From positions 1 to 23,316 of the forward strand of contig DAVD01000006.1 in assembly GCA_002505405.1 (NCBI GenBank): a stretch of 23,316 nt of DNA, in the 5' to 3' direction. The notes beneath the pieces were generated by a model, which saw nothing but the letters and a program-made list of their open reading frames with translations, ran no database searches and was not told the DNA's origin. Numbering within the stretch: the stretch's first letter is position 1; every line of letters starts with the position of its first letter. Both the position numbers and the translations under genes were made by a program. The DNA comes from Candidatus Poseidonia alphae. GTDB lineage: Archaea; Thermoplasmatota; Poseidoniia; Poseidoniales; Poseidoniaceae. Positions 7,171 to 14,323 of this stretch are shown piece by piece.

Positions 7171-7767
7171 ATGTCAAAACGAAACCAAATGGACCGTCGA
7201 ACCCGACGTAAACAACTCCCTCAATCTGGATACACTCAGTTGTTGCAAGGCAGCCGCCTCGCTACTGCTCGCTCAGTGCAAGTTGACATGCACGTGAAGC
7301 ACTGCTTCGAAGTATGCCGTGCCATCAAGAACAAGACTGCTGGCGAAGCAATTGCCTTCCTTAACCAAGTTCTCAAGATTGATTCCAACCGTGCAGATGT
7401 TCGCCGCAAGGCAGCAGCTGTCCCCTTCCGTCTCGGAAGTGGAAACAAGCGCAAGCGTCGCTCAGGACCTTCCATGGTCGGACACCGAAAAGGTGGAATC
7501 GGACCTGGACGTTTCCCAGTGAAGGCTTCTCGTGAAATCATTAAAGTGATCGAGAGCGCAATGGAAAACGCACGCTATCAATACGAAGATATTGATGCTG
7601 AAGAAATGCTCATTACGCACATTGCCGCTCATCGTGGTCGCATCCGCAAAGGATGGATTCCGCGAGCCCGTGGCCGTGCAACTCCAAGCAACCACTACCA
7701 AGTGAACTTGGAGGTCTTCCTCGAAGACATGAACACCACTGTCGACGAGTTGGAGGACGAATTCTGA
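7171..7767 (+). CDS. rpl22: 50S ribosomal protein L22 (uL22), long form
   Basis: uL22 of 198 residues; archaeal members are usually about 150-160. The conserved core is clear: CRAIKNKTAGEAIAFLNQV, the tunnel-loop region with VPFRLGSGNKRKRR and KGGIGPGRFPVKASREIIKV, and IAAHRGRIRKGWIPRARGRAT. The extra length is an acidic C-terminal tail ending TVDELEDEF plus a longer N-terminal segment. The protein lines the exit tunnel with L4. Its start follows TGAGGTGAA (7157-7165), which overlaps the S19 stop. Confidence 0.95.
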   Translation: MSKRNQMDRRTRRKQLPQSGYTQLLQGSRLATARSVQVDMHVKHCFEVCRAIKNKTAGEAIAFLNQVLKIDSNRADVRRKAAAVPFRLGSGNKRKRRSGPSMVGHRKGGIGPGRFPVKASREIIKVIESAMENARYQYEDIDAEEMLITHIAAHRGRIRKGWIPRARGRATPSNHYQVNLEVFLEDMNTTVDELEDEF

Positions 7768-7777
7768 GGTGACCATC

Positions 7778-8437
7778 ATGAGTAAGAAAAGTATTGTACA
7801 AACCATCATCAATCGTAACGTAGAGCGTCAGCTCGTACGTGAGTTCCTGATGAAGAACACCAAGAAATCCGGATTCGGAGGATTGGAAATCCGTCGAACT
7901 CCTGCAGGTACCGACGTTACTGTTCACGCAGAACGCCCAGGTATGGTCATCGGCCGCAAAGGAAAGATCATCAACGATCTACAAAGCCGCTTGAGTCAAG
8001 AGTTCGAACTTTACAACCCTAAACTCAAGGTTGAGGAAGTCAAGAAACCCGTCCTCAATGCTCAAGTCATGGCTGAGAAAATTGCAGCATCCCTAGAGCG
8101 TGGATGGTACCACCGTCGAGCCTGTCACAGTGCAGCGCAGAACATCATGGACGCAGGGGCTCGTGGAGTTATCGTAACCGTTGCCGGAAAACTCACCGGT
8201 TCCCGAAACCGAACTGAAAAGTACATTCGTGGACACGTCAAGTACTGTGGTGAAACCGCACTCCAGCACATGGACAAAGGTTACTCCGTCGCCGTCAAGA
8301 AACTAGGAACCATTGGAGTCACCGTGCAAATCATGCGCCCAGGCACCAAACTACCTCACGAAATCACGATCTTTTCCGAAGAGGAATTGAAGGTCCAAGC
8401 AGCACAAGCAGAAATCGAAGGAGCGGACGCACAATGA
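7778..8437 (+). CDS. rps3: 30S ribosomal protein S3 (uS3)
   Basis: uS3 of 219 residues with an N-terminal KH domain, including RPGMVIGRKGKIINDLQSRL with the GRKG loop that binds RNA, and the archaeal C-terminal domain ending in VTVQIMRPGTKLPHEI. It forms part of the mRNA entry site. An in-frame GTG at 7769 lies inside the Shine-Dalgarno TGAGGTGAC (7765-7773), so the ATG at 7778 is preferred; it also gives the family-like start MSKKSIVQTIINRN. The 3' end overlaps L29 by 4 nt (ATGA), indicating translational coupling. Confidence 0.96.
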   Translation: MSKKSIVQTIINRNVERQLVREFLMKNTKKSGFGGLEIRRTPAGTDVTVHAERPGMVIGRKGKIINDLQSRLSQEFELYNPKLKVEEVKKPVLNAQVMAEKIAASLERGWYHRRACHSAAQNIMDAGARGVIVTVAGKLTGSRNRTEKYIRGHVKYCGETALQHMDKGYSVAVKKLGTIGVTVQIMRPGTKLPHEITIFSEEELKVQAAQAEIEGADAQ

Positions 8438-8631
8438 GTTTCGTGTCCAATCGTGAAATCGCTTCGATGAGTGCTGAGGCCCGAGAGGCTCGTCTTCTGG
8501 AACTCCAAGAGGAGTTGTTGCAACTTCGGGCTGAGAAGGCTCTTGGTGGTACTCCTTCCAACATGGGTGCATACAAGGCTACTCGCCGAAGTATTGCACG
8601 TCTAAAGACACACATGAGTAGTCAAAACTGA
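8434..8631 (+). CDS. rpl29: 50S ribosomal protein L29 (uL29)
   Basis: A small helical protein of 65 residues with the uL29 pattern: a start SNREIASMSAEAREARLLEL, then a Leu/Glu-rich helix and ATRRSIARLKTHMS near the end. It sits near the tunnel exit beside L23. Its ATG overlaps the S3 stop codon (ATGA), so it is probably translated by re-initiation. A 24-nt gap follows before aIF1. Confidence 0.93.
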   Translation: MSFVSNREIASMSAEAREARLLELQEELLQLRAEKALGGTPSNMGAYKATRRSIARLKTHMSSQN

Positions 8632-8655
8632 ATTGAGGAGAGGTGAAAATTAACG

Positions 8656-8955
8656 ATGGCTGCTATTTGTAATGTATGCGGACTCCCTGATGAGTTGTGC
8701 ATCTGTCAAGAAATTGCAAAAGAGCAACAAAAAGCCATCTTATCCACCGACCGAAGACGCTATGGGAAAATCGTAACTAAAGTGGAGGGAATTGAAGATT
8801 CGGCAATCGACATCAATCAACTCGCAAAACTACTCAAAAACAAATGTGCAGCAGGTGGAACAGTTAAGGGACGATTGATTGAACTTCAAGGAGACCACAA
8901 AAAGAAAGCTGCTGAAGTACTCAAAAACAATGGATTTAACGTGGAGGTGAGATAA
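8656..8955 (+). CDS. translation initiation factor aIF1 (SUI1 family)
   Basis: A protein of 99 residues that matches archaeal aIF1, which monitors start-codon pairing on the small subunit. The N-terminus has CNVCGLPDELCIC, four cysteines in a zinc-knuckle-like arrangement often seen in archaeal aIF1, followed by the SUI1 fold with YGKIVTKVEGIEDSAID, the conserved CAAGGTVKG block and LQGDHKKKAAEVLKNNGF. Its place between L29 and Rpp29 is the usual one in euryarchaea. The upstream GAGGAGAGGTGA supplies a strong ribosome binding site. Confidence 0.95.
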   Translation: MAAICNVCGLPDELCICQEIAKEQQKAILSTDRRRYGKIVTKVEGIEDSAIDINQLAKLLKNKCAAGGTVKGRLIELQGDHKKKAAEVLKNNGFNVEVR

Positions 8956-8956
8956 G

Positions 8957-9214
8957 ATGGACATTTACAATCAAACATGGATCGGTCGTGAATTGACCGT
9001 ACTCACCTCAACTGATTCATCCCTTGTCAATCGACAAGGATGCGTGGTTGATGAAACCCGCAACACTCTGGCTATTCGTGAAGGAGACCGAACGGTCACC
9101 CTGAACAAAGCCAGCATCACATTCACTGTTGGCGACCATCCGGTCGTCATCGAAGGGGCAATGGTGGGTCACCGCCCCGAAGACAGGATCCACCGAACAT
9201 ATAGGAAGGCGTGA
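8957..9214 (+). CDS. rnp1: RNase P protein component 1 (Rpp29/Pop4 family)
   Basis: 85 residues, at the short end for archaeal Rpp29 (often 90-130). The Sm-like barrel pattern is visible: WIGRELTVLTSTDSSLVNRQ, then GCVVDETRNTLAIREGDRT and a basic C-terminus GHRPEDRIHRTYRK. Rpp29 pairs with Rpp21 to activate the RNase P RNA for tRNA 5' processing. The gene starts 1 nt after the aIF1 stop, and GGAGGTGA (8943-8950) inside the aIF1 end is its ribosome binding site. Conserved position before S17 supports the call. Confidence 0.92.
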   Translation: MDIYNQTWIGRELTVLTSTDSSLVNRQGCVVDETRNTLAIREGDRTVTLNKASITFTVGDHPVVIEGAMVGHRPEDRIHRTYRKA

Positions 9215-9218
9215 TACT

Positions 9219-9554
9219 ATGCGAGATATTGGCATTGATGTAAAGAACCCCACCGGTGAGTGGGATGGGGATGAAAACTGTCCGTTTTACGGGACACTAC
9301 GTCTGCGTGGACAAGTTTTGGAAGGTACAGTTTCCAGCACCGGGATGCAAAGTACAATCACCATCGAACGAAACAACGTGCGTTACATGAAGAAGTACGA
9401 GCGATTTGAGAAGCGAACCAGCGTCGTTTCCGCTCACTTGCCCACATGCATCGGCGAAGTTAACATCGGTGATACGGTCAAGGTCATGGAATGCCGCCCT
9501 CTTTCAAAGACGGTTTCATTCTGTGTTATTGAGAACTCAGGAGGTGTTGTCTGA
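9219..9554 (+). CDS. rps17: 30S ribosomal protein S17 (uS17)
   Basis: uS17 of 111 residues. An open frame extends upstream to 9129, but the ATG at 9219 gives the archaeal start MRDIGIDVKNPTGEW and avoids a long overlap with Rpp29. The OB-fold blocks are present: CPFYGTLRLRGQVLEGTVSS, RYMKKYERFEKRTS, and a C-terminal part with GDTVKVMECRPLSKTVSFCV. It is a primary 16S rRNA binder. Its TGA stop shares a base with the ATG of L14 (TGATG). Confidence 0.95.
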   Translation: MRDIGIDVKNPTGEWDGDENCPFYGTLRLRGQVLEGTVSSTGMQSTITIERNNVRYMKKYERFEKRTSVVSAHLPTCIGEVNIGDTVKVMECRPLSKTVSFCVIENSGGVV

Positions 9555-9952
9555 TGCGAGGAATCGCAGGTAAGCAAACCCGTGGTCTACCGACCGCAGC
9601 ACGCCTCCACGTCGCTGATAACACCGGTGCTAAGGTCGTTCAAATCTTGAACGTTCTCAAGCTCGGTGGAACCATGCGTCGTTACCCCGCCGCAGGTGTG
9701 GGTGACATGGCAAAGGTGTCCGTCAAGAAAGGAACCCCCGACACCCGCCGACAAATGTTCAACGCCATCATCATCCGCCAACGCCGACCGTTCCGTCGTG
9801 TTGACGGTACATGGGTGCAGTTCGAGGACAATGCATGTGTCATTGTCAACGAAAAAGGAGACGTTCAAGGGTCCGATATCAAAGGACCAGTATCACGAGA
9901 AGCCGCAGAGCGGTGGCCTCGTATTGCTGCAAATGCAAAACAGATTGTTTGA
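9554..9952 (+). CDS. rpl14: 50S ribosomal protein L14 (uL14)
   Basis: uL14 of 132 residues, normal for archaea. Core motifs include LHVADNTGAKVVQILNVL, a basic RRYPAAGVGDMAKVSVKKGT segment and AIIIRQRRPFRRVDGTWVQF, then GPVSREAAERWPRIA at the end. It forms an intersubunit bridge and binds near initiation factor 6. The start overlaps the S17 stop by one base. Confidence 0.97.
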   Translation: MRGIAGKQTRGLPTAARLHVADNTGAKVVQILNVLKLGGTMRRYPAAGVGDMAKVSVKKGTPDTRRQMFNAIIIRQRRPFRRVDGTWVQFEDNACVIVNEKGDVQGSDIKGPVSREAAERWPRIAANAKQIV

Positions 9953-9961
9953 GGGATGAAC

Positions 9962-10369
9962 ATGGTCAAAAGTATGAAACCAGGAAAACAACGAAAGGCG
10001 CACTTCAACGCGCCAATGCACGAAAAGCGCAAGCGAGTTGCGGCTCGTCTGCAACTTGCTAAGCCAGATGCACGGTTCGCCGGTGTTCGCACCGTAACCG
10101 TTCGTGTTGGGGATCTTGTCCAAACCACCCGAGGCGACCACGCCCACGGTGGGAAGCGACACGGTGGAAAGCGCAACAACGAGCCTCTCACCGGGGCCGT
10201 TCTTCGTATTGATTCGGAGAAAGGCCGCTTGTACATTGAAGGAGTCAAGGCCAGTAAGGCCGATAACAAAGAAGAGGCGGTACCAGTTCACGCCTCGAAC
10301 GTGGTTGTGATTCAACTTGATGAATCCGATCGCATGCGAATAGCAAAATTGACTGGTAACAGGAGTTGA
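9962..10369 (+). CDS. rpl24: 50S ribosomal protein L24 (uL24)
   Basis: uL24 of 135 residues: MVKSMKPGKQRKAHFNAPMH, then the KOW segment VRVGDLVQTTRGDHA followed by a glycine/histidine-rich HGGKRHGGKRN loop and IDSEKGRLYIEGVKASKAD. An in-frame ATG at 9956 directly abuts the Shine-Dalgarno GAGGG (9951-9955), so the ATG at 9962, 6 nt downstream, is the better start. The protein starts 50S assembly and lies at the tunnel exit. Confidence 0.94.
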   Translation: MVKSMKPGKQRKAHFNAPMHEKRKRVAARLQLAKPDARFAGVRTVTVRVGDLVQTTRGDHAHGGKRHGGKRNNEPLTGAVLRIDSEKGRLYIEGVKASKADNKEEAVPVHASNVVVIQLDESDRMRIAKLTGNRS

Positions 10370-10374
10370 ACAAG

Positions 10375-11073
10375 ATGAGCAGCCACCATTTGAAGCGCTT
10401 GGCCATGCCCCGTAGCTGGCCTTTGCCCCGTAAAACATCCATTTGGGTGACCCGACCTACGCCAGGCGCACACTCGCTTGAGCACTGCATGCCTGTTTCC
10501 CTAGTCATCCGTGACGTACTTGGACTTGCTAAGACCAGCCGTGAAGTTCGATTCATTCTTCACAATGAACTCGCCAAGATTGACGGTCGTGTTGTGAAAG
10601 ACACTCGCCGTGGCGTTGGTTTGATGGACGTATTGTCCCTCGGAGAAGAGCATTACCGATGCGTCTTGGACCACAACGGTCGCCTGCGTTACCGAACCAT
10701 TTCCGCTGATGAAGCCGCTTGGAAGATTTGCCGAATTGAAGGTAAAACGACCATCAAGGGTGGGCAGACACAACTCAACCTTCACGACGGACGAAACATC
10801 ATTGTTGATGACCCAAGTCAATACAACACCGGTGACTCGCTCAAACTCGGTCTTCCAGAACAATCCATCGTCGACCACATCCGATTCGGAGAAGGCACAC
10901 GATGCTACCTCATCGGTGGAGGCCACGTTGGTTCCACTGCTGATGTCAAGGAATACATCGTCAAGCGATCCAGCATGCCCAATGAGGTTCAGTTTGATTC
11001 CTTTGGTACTGTTACTCGTAACGTGTTCGCTATCGGTGACGCAAAGATGCCCCTCACGGAGGTGGCTGAATGA
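10375..11073 (+). CDS. rps4e: 30S ribosomal protein S4e (eS4)
   Basis: eS4 of 232 residues, found only in archaea and eukaryotes. It begins MSSHHLKRLAMPRSWPLPRK and has an S4-type RNA-binding segment (LGLAKTSREVRFILHN, then KIDGRVVKDTRRGVGLMDV) and a C-terminal KOW region with CYLIGGGHVGSTADVKEYI. The alternative upstream TTG at 10366 lies next to the Shine-Dalgarno AGGAG (10361-10365), so the ATG at 10375 is preferred. Its 3' end overlaps L5 by 4 nt. Confidence 0.96.
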   Translation: MSSHHLKRLAMPRSWPLPRKTSIWVTRPTPGAHSLEHCMPVSLVIRDVLGLAKTSREVRFILHNELAKIDGRVVKDTRRGVGLMDVLSLGEEHYRCVLDHNGRLRYRTISADEAAWKICRIEGKTTIKGGQTQLNLHDGRNIIVDDPSQYNTGDSLKLGLPEQSIVDHIRFGEGTRCYLIGGGHVGSTADVKEYIVKRSSMPNEVQFDSFGTVTRNVFAIGDAKMPLTEVAE

Positions 11074-11597
11074 GTGAGACCGTGAACCCCATGGCGCAAC
11101 TACGTGTGTCAAAGGTCTGTGTCAACATCGGTGTTGGCGAGGGTGGAGAACGCCTTCTCAATGCTGAAAATGTTTTGCAATTGGTGACTGGTGTCAAACC
11201 CCAGCGCACACTAGGGCGTATCCAAAACCGAGACCTCAAGGTTCGTTTGGGCATGCCTATTGGGTGCAAGGCAACCATACGTAACAAGGAAGTCATCAAC
11301 AAATTCCTAACCGACGCTTTCAATTGCCGTGATAACACCATTCCATCTTGGAACTTCGACAAACAAGGAAACCTTTCCTTTGGTGTCCGTGATTATACGG
11401 ACTTCCCCGGGCAGAAATACGACCCTGAAATCGGCATTTACGGAATGGACATCACCGTTGTTGTTGAACGCCCTGGCCACCGAGTCAGTCGCCGACGCCG
11501 AGCCAAGAGCAAGGTCGGAGATCATCACAGAGTCACACCTGACGAATCACGAGAATGGTTCGTAGAACAATACAATATCAGTATCCTGGAGGAGTAA
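11070..11597 (+). CDS. rpl5: 50S ribosomal protein L5 (uL5)
   Basis: uL5 of 175 residues with the archaeal pattern: VSKVCVNIGVGEGGERLLNA, QLVTGVKPQRTLGRIQNRD, PIGCKATIRNKE, SFGVRDYTDFPGQKYDPEIG and IYGMDITVVVERPGHRVSRR. It binds 5S rRNA and contacts the P-site tRNA. The ATG overlaps the S4e stop (ATGA). S14 follows after 2 nt. Confidence 0.96.
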   Translation: MSETVNPMAQLRVSKVCVNIGVGEGGERLLNAENVLQLVTGVKPQRTLGRIQNRDLKVRLGMPIGCKATIRNKEVINKFLTDAFNCRDNTIPSWNFDKQGNLSFGVRDYTDFPGQKYDPEIGIYGMDITVVVERPGHRVSRRRRAKSKVGDHHRVTPDESREWFVEQYNISILEE

Positions 11598-11599
11598 GA

Positions 11600-11752
11600 A
11601 TGGCACGAGATCATGGAATTAGAATTGGAAGAACCCAAGGATGCCGACGCTGCAACCGCAAGCGTGGTATGATCCGTCGACACGGTCTACGACTGTGCCG
11701 CCAATGCTTCAGAGACGTAGCACCGGAAATCGGTTTTAAAAAGATGAATTGA
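11600..11752 (+). CDS. rps14: 30S ribosomal protein S14, zinc-binding type (uS14)
   Basis: A 50-residue protein starting MARDHGIRIGRTQGCRRC. Two CxxC pairs (CRRC and CRQC) form the zinc site typical of archaeal uS14. The frame is open upstream to 11555, but the ATG at 11600 lies just after the L5 stop and has a strong GGAGGAG (11588-11594) ribosome binding site, so it is the start. It binds the 30S head. Confidence 0.95.
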   Translation: MARDHGIRIGRTQGCRRCNRKRGMIRRHGLRLCRQCFRDVAPEIGFKKMN

Positions 11753-11765
11753 GGAGTGGAAAAGT

Positions 11766-12155
11766 ATGCAATTTGACCCATTAAATGACGCTCTTGTCAA
11801 GATTTACAACGCTGAACAAGCTGGAAAGTTCGATGTCGAACTCTCGCCCGCTTCCAAACTTCTTGGAAACGTGCTGACCATCATGCAATCCAAAGGCTAT
11901 GTTGGTGACATTACCCGTGTTGAAAACGGCCGAGGCGACGCCTTTGTTGTTGAACTACGTGGAACGATCAACCGCTGTGGTACGGTAAAGCCCCGCCACA
12001 GTGTCCGTCGCCAAGAATATGAGAAGTGGGAGACTCGATACCTTCCTGCTCGAGACTTCGGTCTCCTCATCATGACGACCAACTCCGGCGTGATGCATCA
12101 CTACGATGCTAAGGATGCCCGAATAGGCGGCAAATTGCTGGCCTATGTATACTGA
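11766..12155 (+). CDS. rps8: 30S ribosomal protein S8 (uS8)
   Basis: uS8 of 129 residues, the standard archaeal length. Recognisable parts are FDPLNDALVKIYNAEQAGK at the N-terminus, KLLGNVLTIMQSKGYVGDIT, and the C-terminal core with YLPARDFGLLIMTTNSGVM and DARIGGKLLAYVY. It binds the central domain of 16S rRNA. TGAGGAGTG overlapping the S14 stop provides the ribosome binding site. Confidence 0.96.
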   Translation: MQFDPLNDALVKIYNAEQAGKFDVELSPASKLLGNVLTIMQSKGYVGDITRVENGRGDAFVVELRGTINRCGTVKPRHSVRRQEYEKWETRYLPARDFGLLIMTTNSGVMHHYDAKDARIGGKLLAYVY

Positions 12156-12166
12156 GGTGAAGAAAT

Positions 12167-12709
12167 ATGGTAAAAGTCGACAGAATCGAACACATCGTAA
12201 CCATCCCTGAAGGCGTTAGTGCCGAAATCAGTGAAGATGGCGTCGTGACCGTTAACGGTCCAAAAGGAAGCCTTTCTCGAACCTTCGTGAGCACATTCAT
12301 TGAAATGTTCCAGGACGGTTCAGGAATTACTGTGCGTGTGGATGTTCCACGCCGCAAACAACGTGCACTTGCAGGAACTTGGAATGCTCATCTTTCCAAC
12401 ATGGTCAAGGGAGTATCAGACGGATTCACTTACAATTTGAAAGCCTTCTACTCCCACTTTCCCATGACACTGGCCGTCAATGGAGACATCTTCAATGTCA
12501 ACAACTACTTCGGTGAGCGTGTCCCACGGGCAGCAAAAATCCTTAGCGGCGTGAACGTTAAGGTATCCAATAAAACAGAGATTACAGTGTCGGGCATCGA
12601 TAAAGAAGCAGTTGGTCAAACAGCAGCCAACATTGAACGATGCACGACCATCAAGAACCGAGACCGACGTGTCTTCCAAGATGGTATTTACCTACTAAAC
12701 AAGGAGTGA
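12167..12709 (+). CDS. rpl6: 50S ribosomal protein L6 (uL6)
   Basis: uL6 of 180 residues, built as two repeated alpha/beta domains. Landmarks are IPEGVSAEISEDGVVTVNGP, AGTWNAHLSNMVKGVSDGF, YSHFPMTLAVNGDIFNVNNY, and the C-terminal INDKEAVGQTAANIE-like helix (seen as GIDKEAVGQTAANIERCT) with RRVFQDGIYLL. It sits near the factor-binding site. TGAGGTGA (12153-12160) overlaps the S8 stop. Confidence 0.96.
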   Translation: MVKVDRIEHIVTIPEGVSAEISEDGVVTVNGPKGSLSRTFVSTFIEMFQDGSGITVRVDVPRRKQRALAGTWNAHLSNMVKGVSDGFTYNLKAFYSHFPMTLAVNGDIFNVNNYFGERVPRAAKILSGVNVKVSNKTEITVSGIDKEAVGQTAANIERCTTIKNRDRRVFQDGIYLLNKE

Positions 12710-12714
12710 TTGAG

Positions 12715-13353
12715 ATGGCAGAAGATTATGAATCAATGACCGTTGCCCAGTTGAAGGAAGTGCTCAAAGAGCAAGGCCTTCCGATTTCGGGTAAGAAAAG
12801 CGAACTGATTGCCCGTTTGGTGGATGCCAACGGTGGAGCAGACGCTGCAGATGAAACAACAGCAGATGCACCAGCAGAAGCACCTTCCGAAGACGGATGG
12901 GACGATGAAGACTGGGATGACGAGACTGAAGAAGTCTATGTTGTCAAGCAAAAGCCTGTTTTGGATGAAACCATGAAAGCCGCTCTCGCACTTCGTGCAG
13001 CACAAAAGAAGAAGACTCCTTCGTTCCGCCGGACTGAATGGTTCCGCTACAAGCGATTGTCTCGCTCTGGATGGCGAGCTCCCCACGGAATGGACAACAA
13101 GCAACGCCGCAACTACAAGTACCGTGGTTCCCTTGTTCGCATCGGTCACGGAAAAGTAGCCGAAGCTCGCTTCCTTCACCCGTCTGGGTTCCGTGAAATC
13201 ATGGTTCACAATATCGCCGACCTTGAAACGGTCGACCCTGAAACCCAAGCAGCCCGAGTTGGCAGCACTGTCGGTGGACGCAAGCGAGAACACATCTACT
13301 CACGAGCCGATGAACTTGGGATTCGTGTGTTGAACCGAAGGAGGGATGTCTGA
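12715..13353 (+). CDS. rpl32e: 50S ribosomal protein L32e (eL32) with N-terminal SAP-like domain
   Basis: 212 residues, against roughly 130 for the basic eL32 core. The core occupies about 99-212: PSFRRTEWFRYKRLSRSGWR, KQRRNYKYRGSLVRIGHG, then HPSGFREIMVHNIADLETV. Residues 7-37 (SMTVAQLKEVLKEQGLPISG, then KKSELIARLVDA) match the SAP/HeH helix-extension-helix pattern, a fold usually linked to nucleic-acid binding. A strongly acidic, Ala/Asp/Glu/Trp-rich linker lies at 42-73. The open frame runs upstream to 12640, but the ATG at 12715 follows AAGGAGTGA at the L6 stop and is the start. L19e begins at the shared base of the stop (TGATG). Confidence 0.93.
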   Translation: MAEDYESMTVAQLKEVLKEQGLPISGKKSELIARLVDANGGADAADETTADAPAEAPSEDGWDDEDWDDETEEVYVVKQKPVLDETMKAALALRAAQKKKTPSFRRTEWFRYKRLSRSGWRAPHGMDNKQRRNYKYRGSLVRIGHGKVAEARFLHPSGFREIMVHNIADLETVDPETQAARVGSTVGGRKREHIYSRADELGIRVLNRRRDV

Positions 13354-13814
13354 TGCAAATCACCAACCAAAAGCGCCTCGCTGCTCGATTGCTCGGATGC
13401 GGAGTTAACCGTGTTTGGATCCACCCGTCCTTTGTGGACCAGGTGGCTTCTGCGGTTCAGACCGACGACATCCGTGAATTCATTGAAGAAGGCTGGATTA
13501 AGGCCAAGCCAATGAAGGGAACTTCTCGTGTACGTGCTCGCGCCAGACTCGCTCAAAAGCGAAAGGGTCGACGCAAGGGACAAGGTACTCGAGCAGGTTC
13601 AGCCAATGCCCGTAACCCTCGTAAGAACCGATGGATGCGCACAATTCGCAGCCAACGCCGAACACTCAAGGAATTGCGTGATGATGAAACCATTGCCCCA
13701 TCCCAGTACCGACGGTACTACCTCAAAGCTAAGGGCGGTTCATACCGTTCCATTGCTCACATGCGTTCTCAAATGACGCTTGAAGGTGTTAGCTTCCCTG
13801 GAGGTGACGAGTGA
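13353..13814 (+). CDS. rpl19e: 50S ribosomal protein L19e (eL19)
   Basis: eL19 of 153 residues, normal for archaea. It opens with QITNQKRLAARLLGCGVNRV and has the conserved DDIREFIEEGWIKAKPMKG, the long basic helix KRKGRRKGQGTRAGSANARN and RKNRWMRTIRSQRRTLKELR. It contributes to intersubunit bridges. Both ends overlap neighbouring genes by one base, indicating coupled translation. Confidence 0.97.
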   Translation: MQITNQKRLAARLLGCGVNRVWIHPSFVDQVASAVQTDDIREFIEEGWIKAKPMKGTSRVRARARLAQKRKGRRKGQGTRAGSANARNPRKNRWMRTIRSQRRTLKELRDDETIAPSQYRRYYLKAKGGSYRSIAHMRSQMTLEGVSFPGGDE

Positions 13815-14323
13815 TGGCAGGAAACAACCGCCGCTCTATCTTCCGCCGACGTAAGGCCGGTCTTACCGACTACCGACGCCGATTGAAGTTGCTCCGTGGA
13901 CAAAAGCCACGTGCAGTTGTTCGTGTGTCCAACACCCGTACTACCTGCCAGCTCGTTACTTGGGCAGCCGATGGTGACCTCGTGTCAATTTCCATTACAG
14001 GTTCAGACCTCGTCAAGAAACATGGATGGCCTAACGACCACTCGTTGAAATCCGTTCCAGCATCCTACCTGGTCGGCTTCGCAATGGGCAAAGCCGCTAT
14101 GGCTTCAGGATCCTCAGAAGCAGTTCTTGACATCGGACTAGCAGCCAGTACCCGTGGAGGCCGTGTTTACGCAGCACTCAAGGGAATGGTTGACGCAGGT
14201 CTTGACATTCCACACAGCGATGGAGTCTTCCCTGATGAGGACCGCCTTACCGGCGCTCACATCAACGACAAGATGACCAAAGCAATCGAAGACACAAAGA
14301 AATCCATTGAGGGGGCATACTGA
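13814..14323 (+). CDS. rpl18: 50S ribosomal protein L18 (uL18)
   Basis: uL18 of 169 residues, with FRRRKAGLTDYRRRLKLLRG at the start, RVSNTRTTCQLVTWAADGDL, ASYLVGFAMGKAAM, AVLDIGLAASTRGGRVYAAL and KGMVDAGLDIPHSDGVFPDE. It binds 5S rRNA with L5. I start it at the ATG at 13814, which shares one base with the L19e stop; a GTG at 13811 is in frame but offers no advantage. GGAGGTGACG (13800-13809) is the ribosome binding site. Confidence 0.96.
   Translation: MAGNNRRSIFRRRKAGLTDYRRRLKLLRGQKPRAVVRVSNTRTTCQLVTWAADGDLVSISITGSDLVKKHGWPNDHSLKSVPASYLVGFAMGKAAMASGSSEAVLDIGLAASTRGGRVYAALKGMVDAGLDIPHSDGVFPDEDRLTGAHINDKMTKAIEDTKKSIEGAY

Noticed and set aside
9129..9218. Upstream extension of S17 to 9129
   Set aside because: It overlaps Rpp29 in another frame and is not found in S17 proteins; the ATG at 9219 fits the family.
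10120..10180. GGTGGGAAGCGACACGGTGGAAAGCG as a DNA repeat in L24
   Set aside because: It simply encodes the HGGKRHGGKR loop of L24; not a separate repeat element.
12640..12714. Upstream extension of L32e to 12640
   Set aside because: It would overlap the end of L6 by 70 nt, while the ATG at 12715 has a well-placed AAGGAGTGA.
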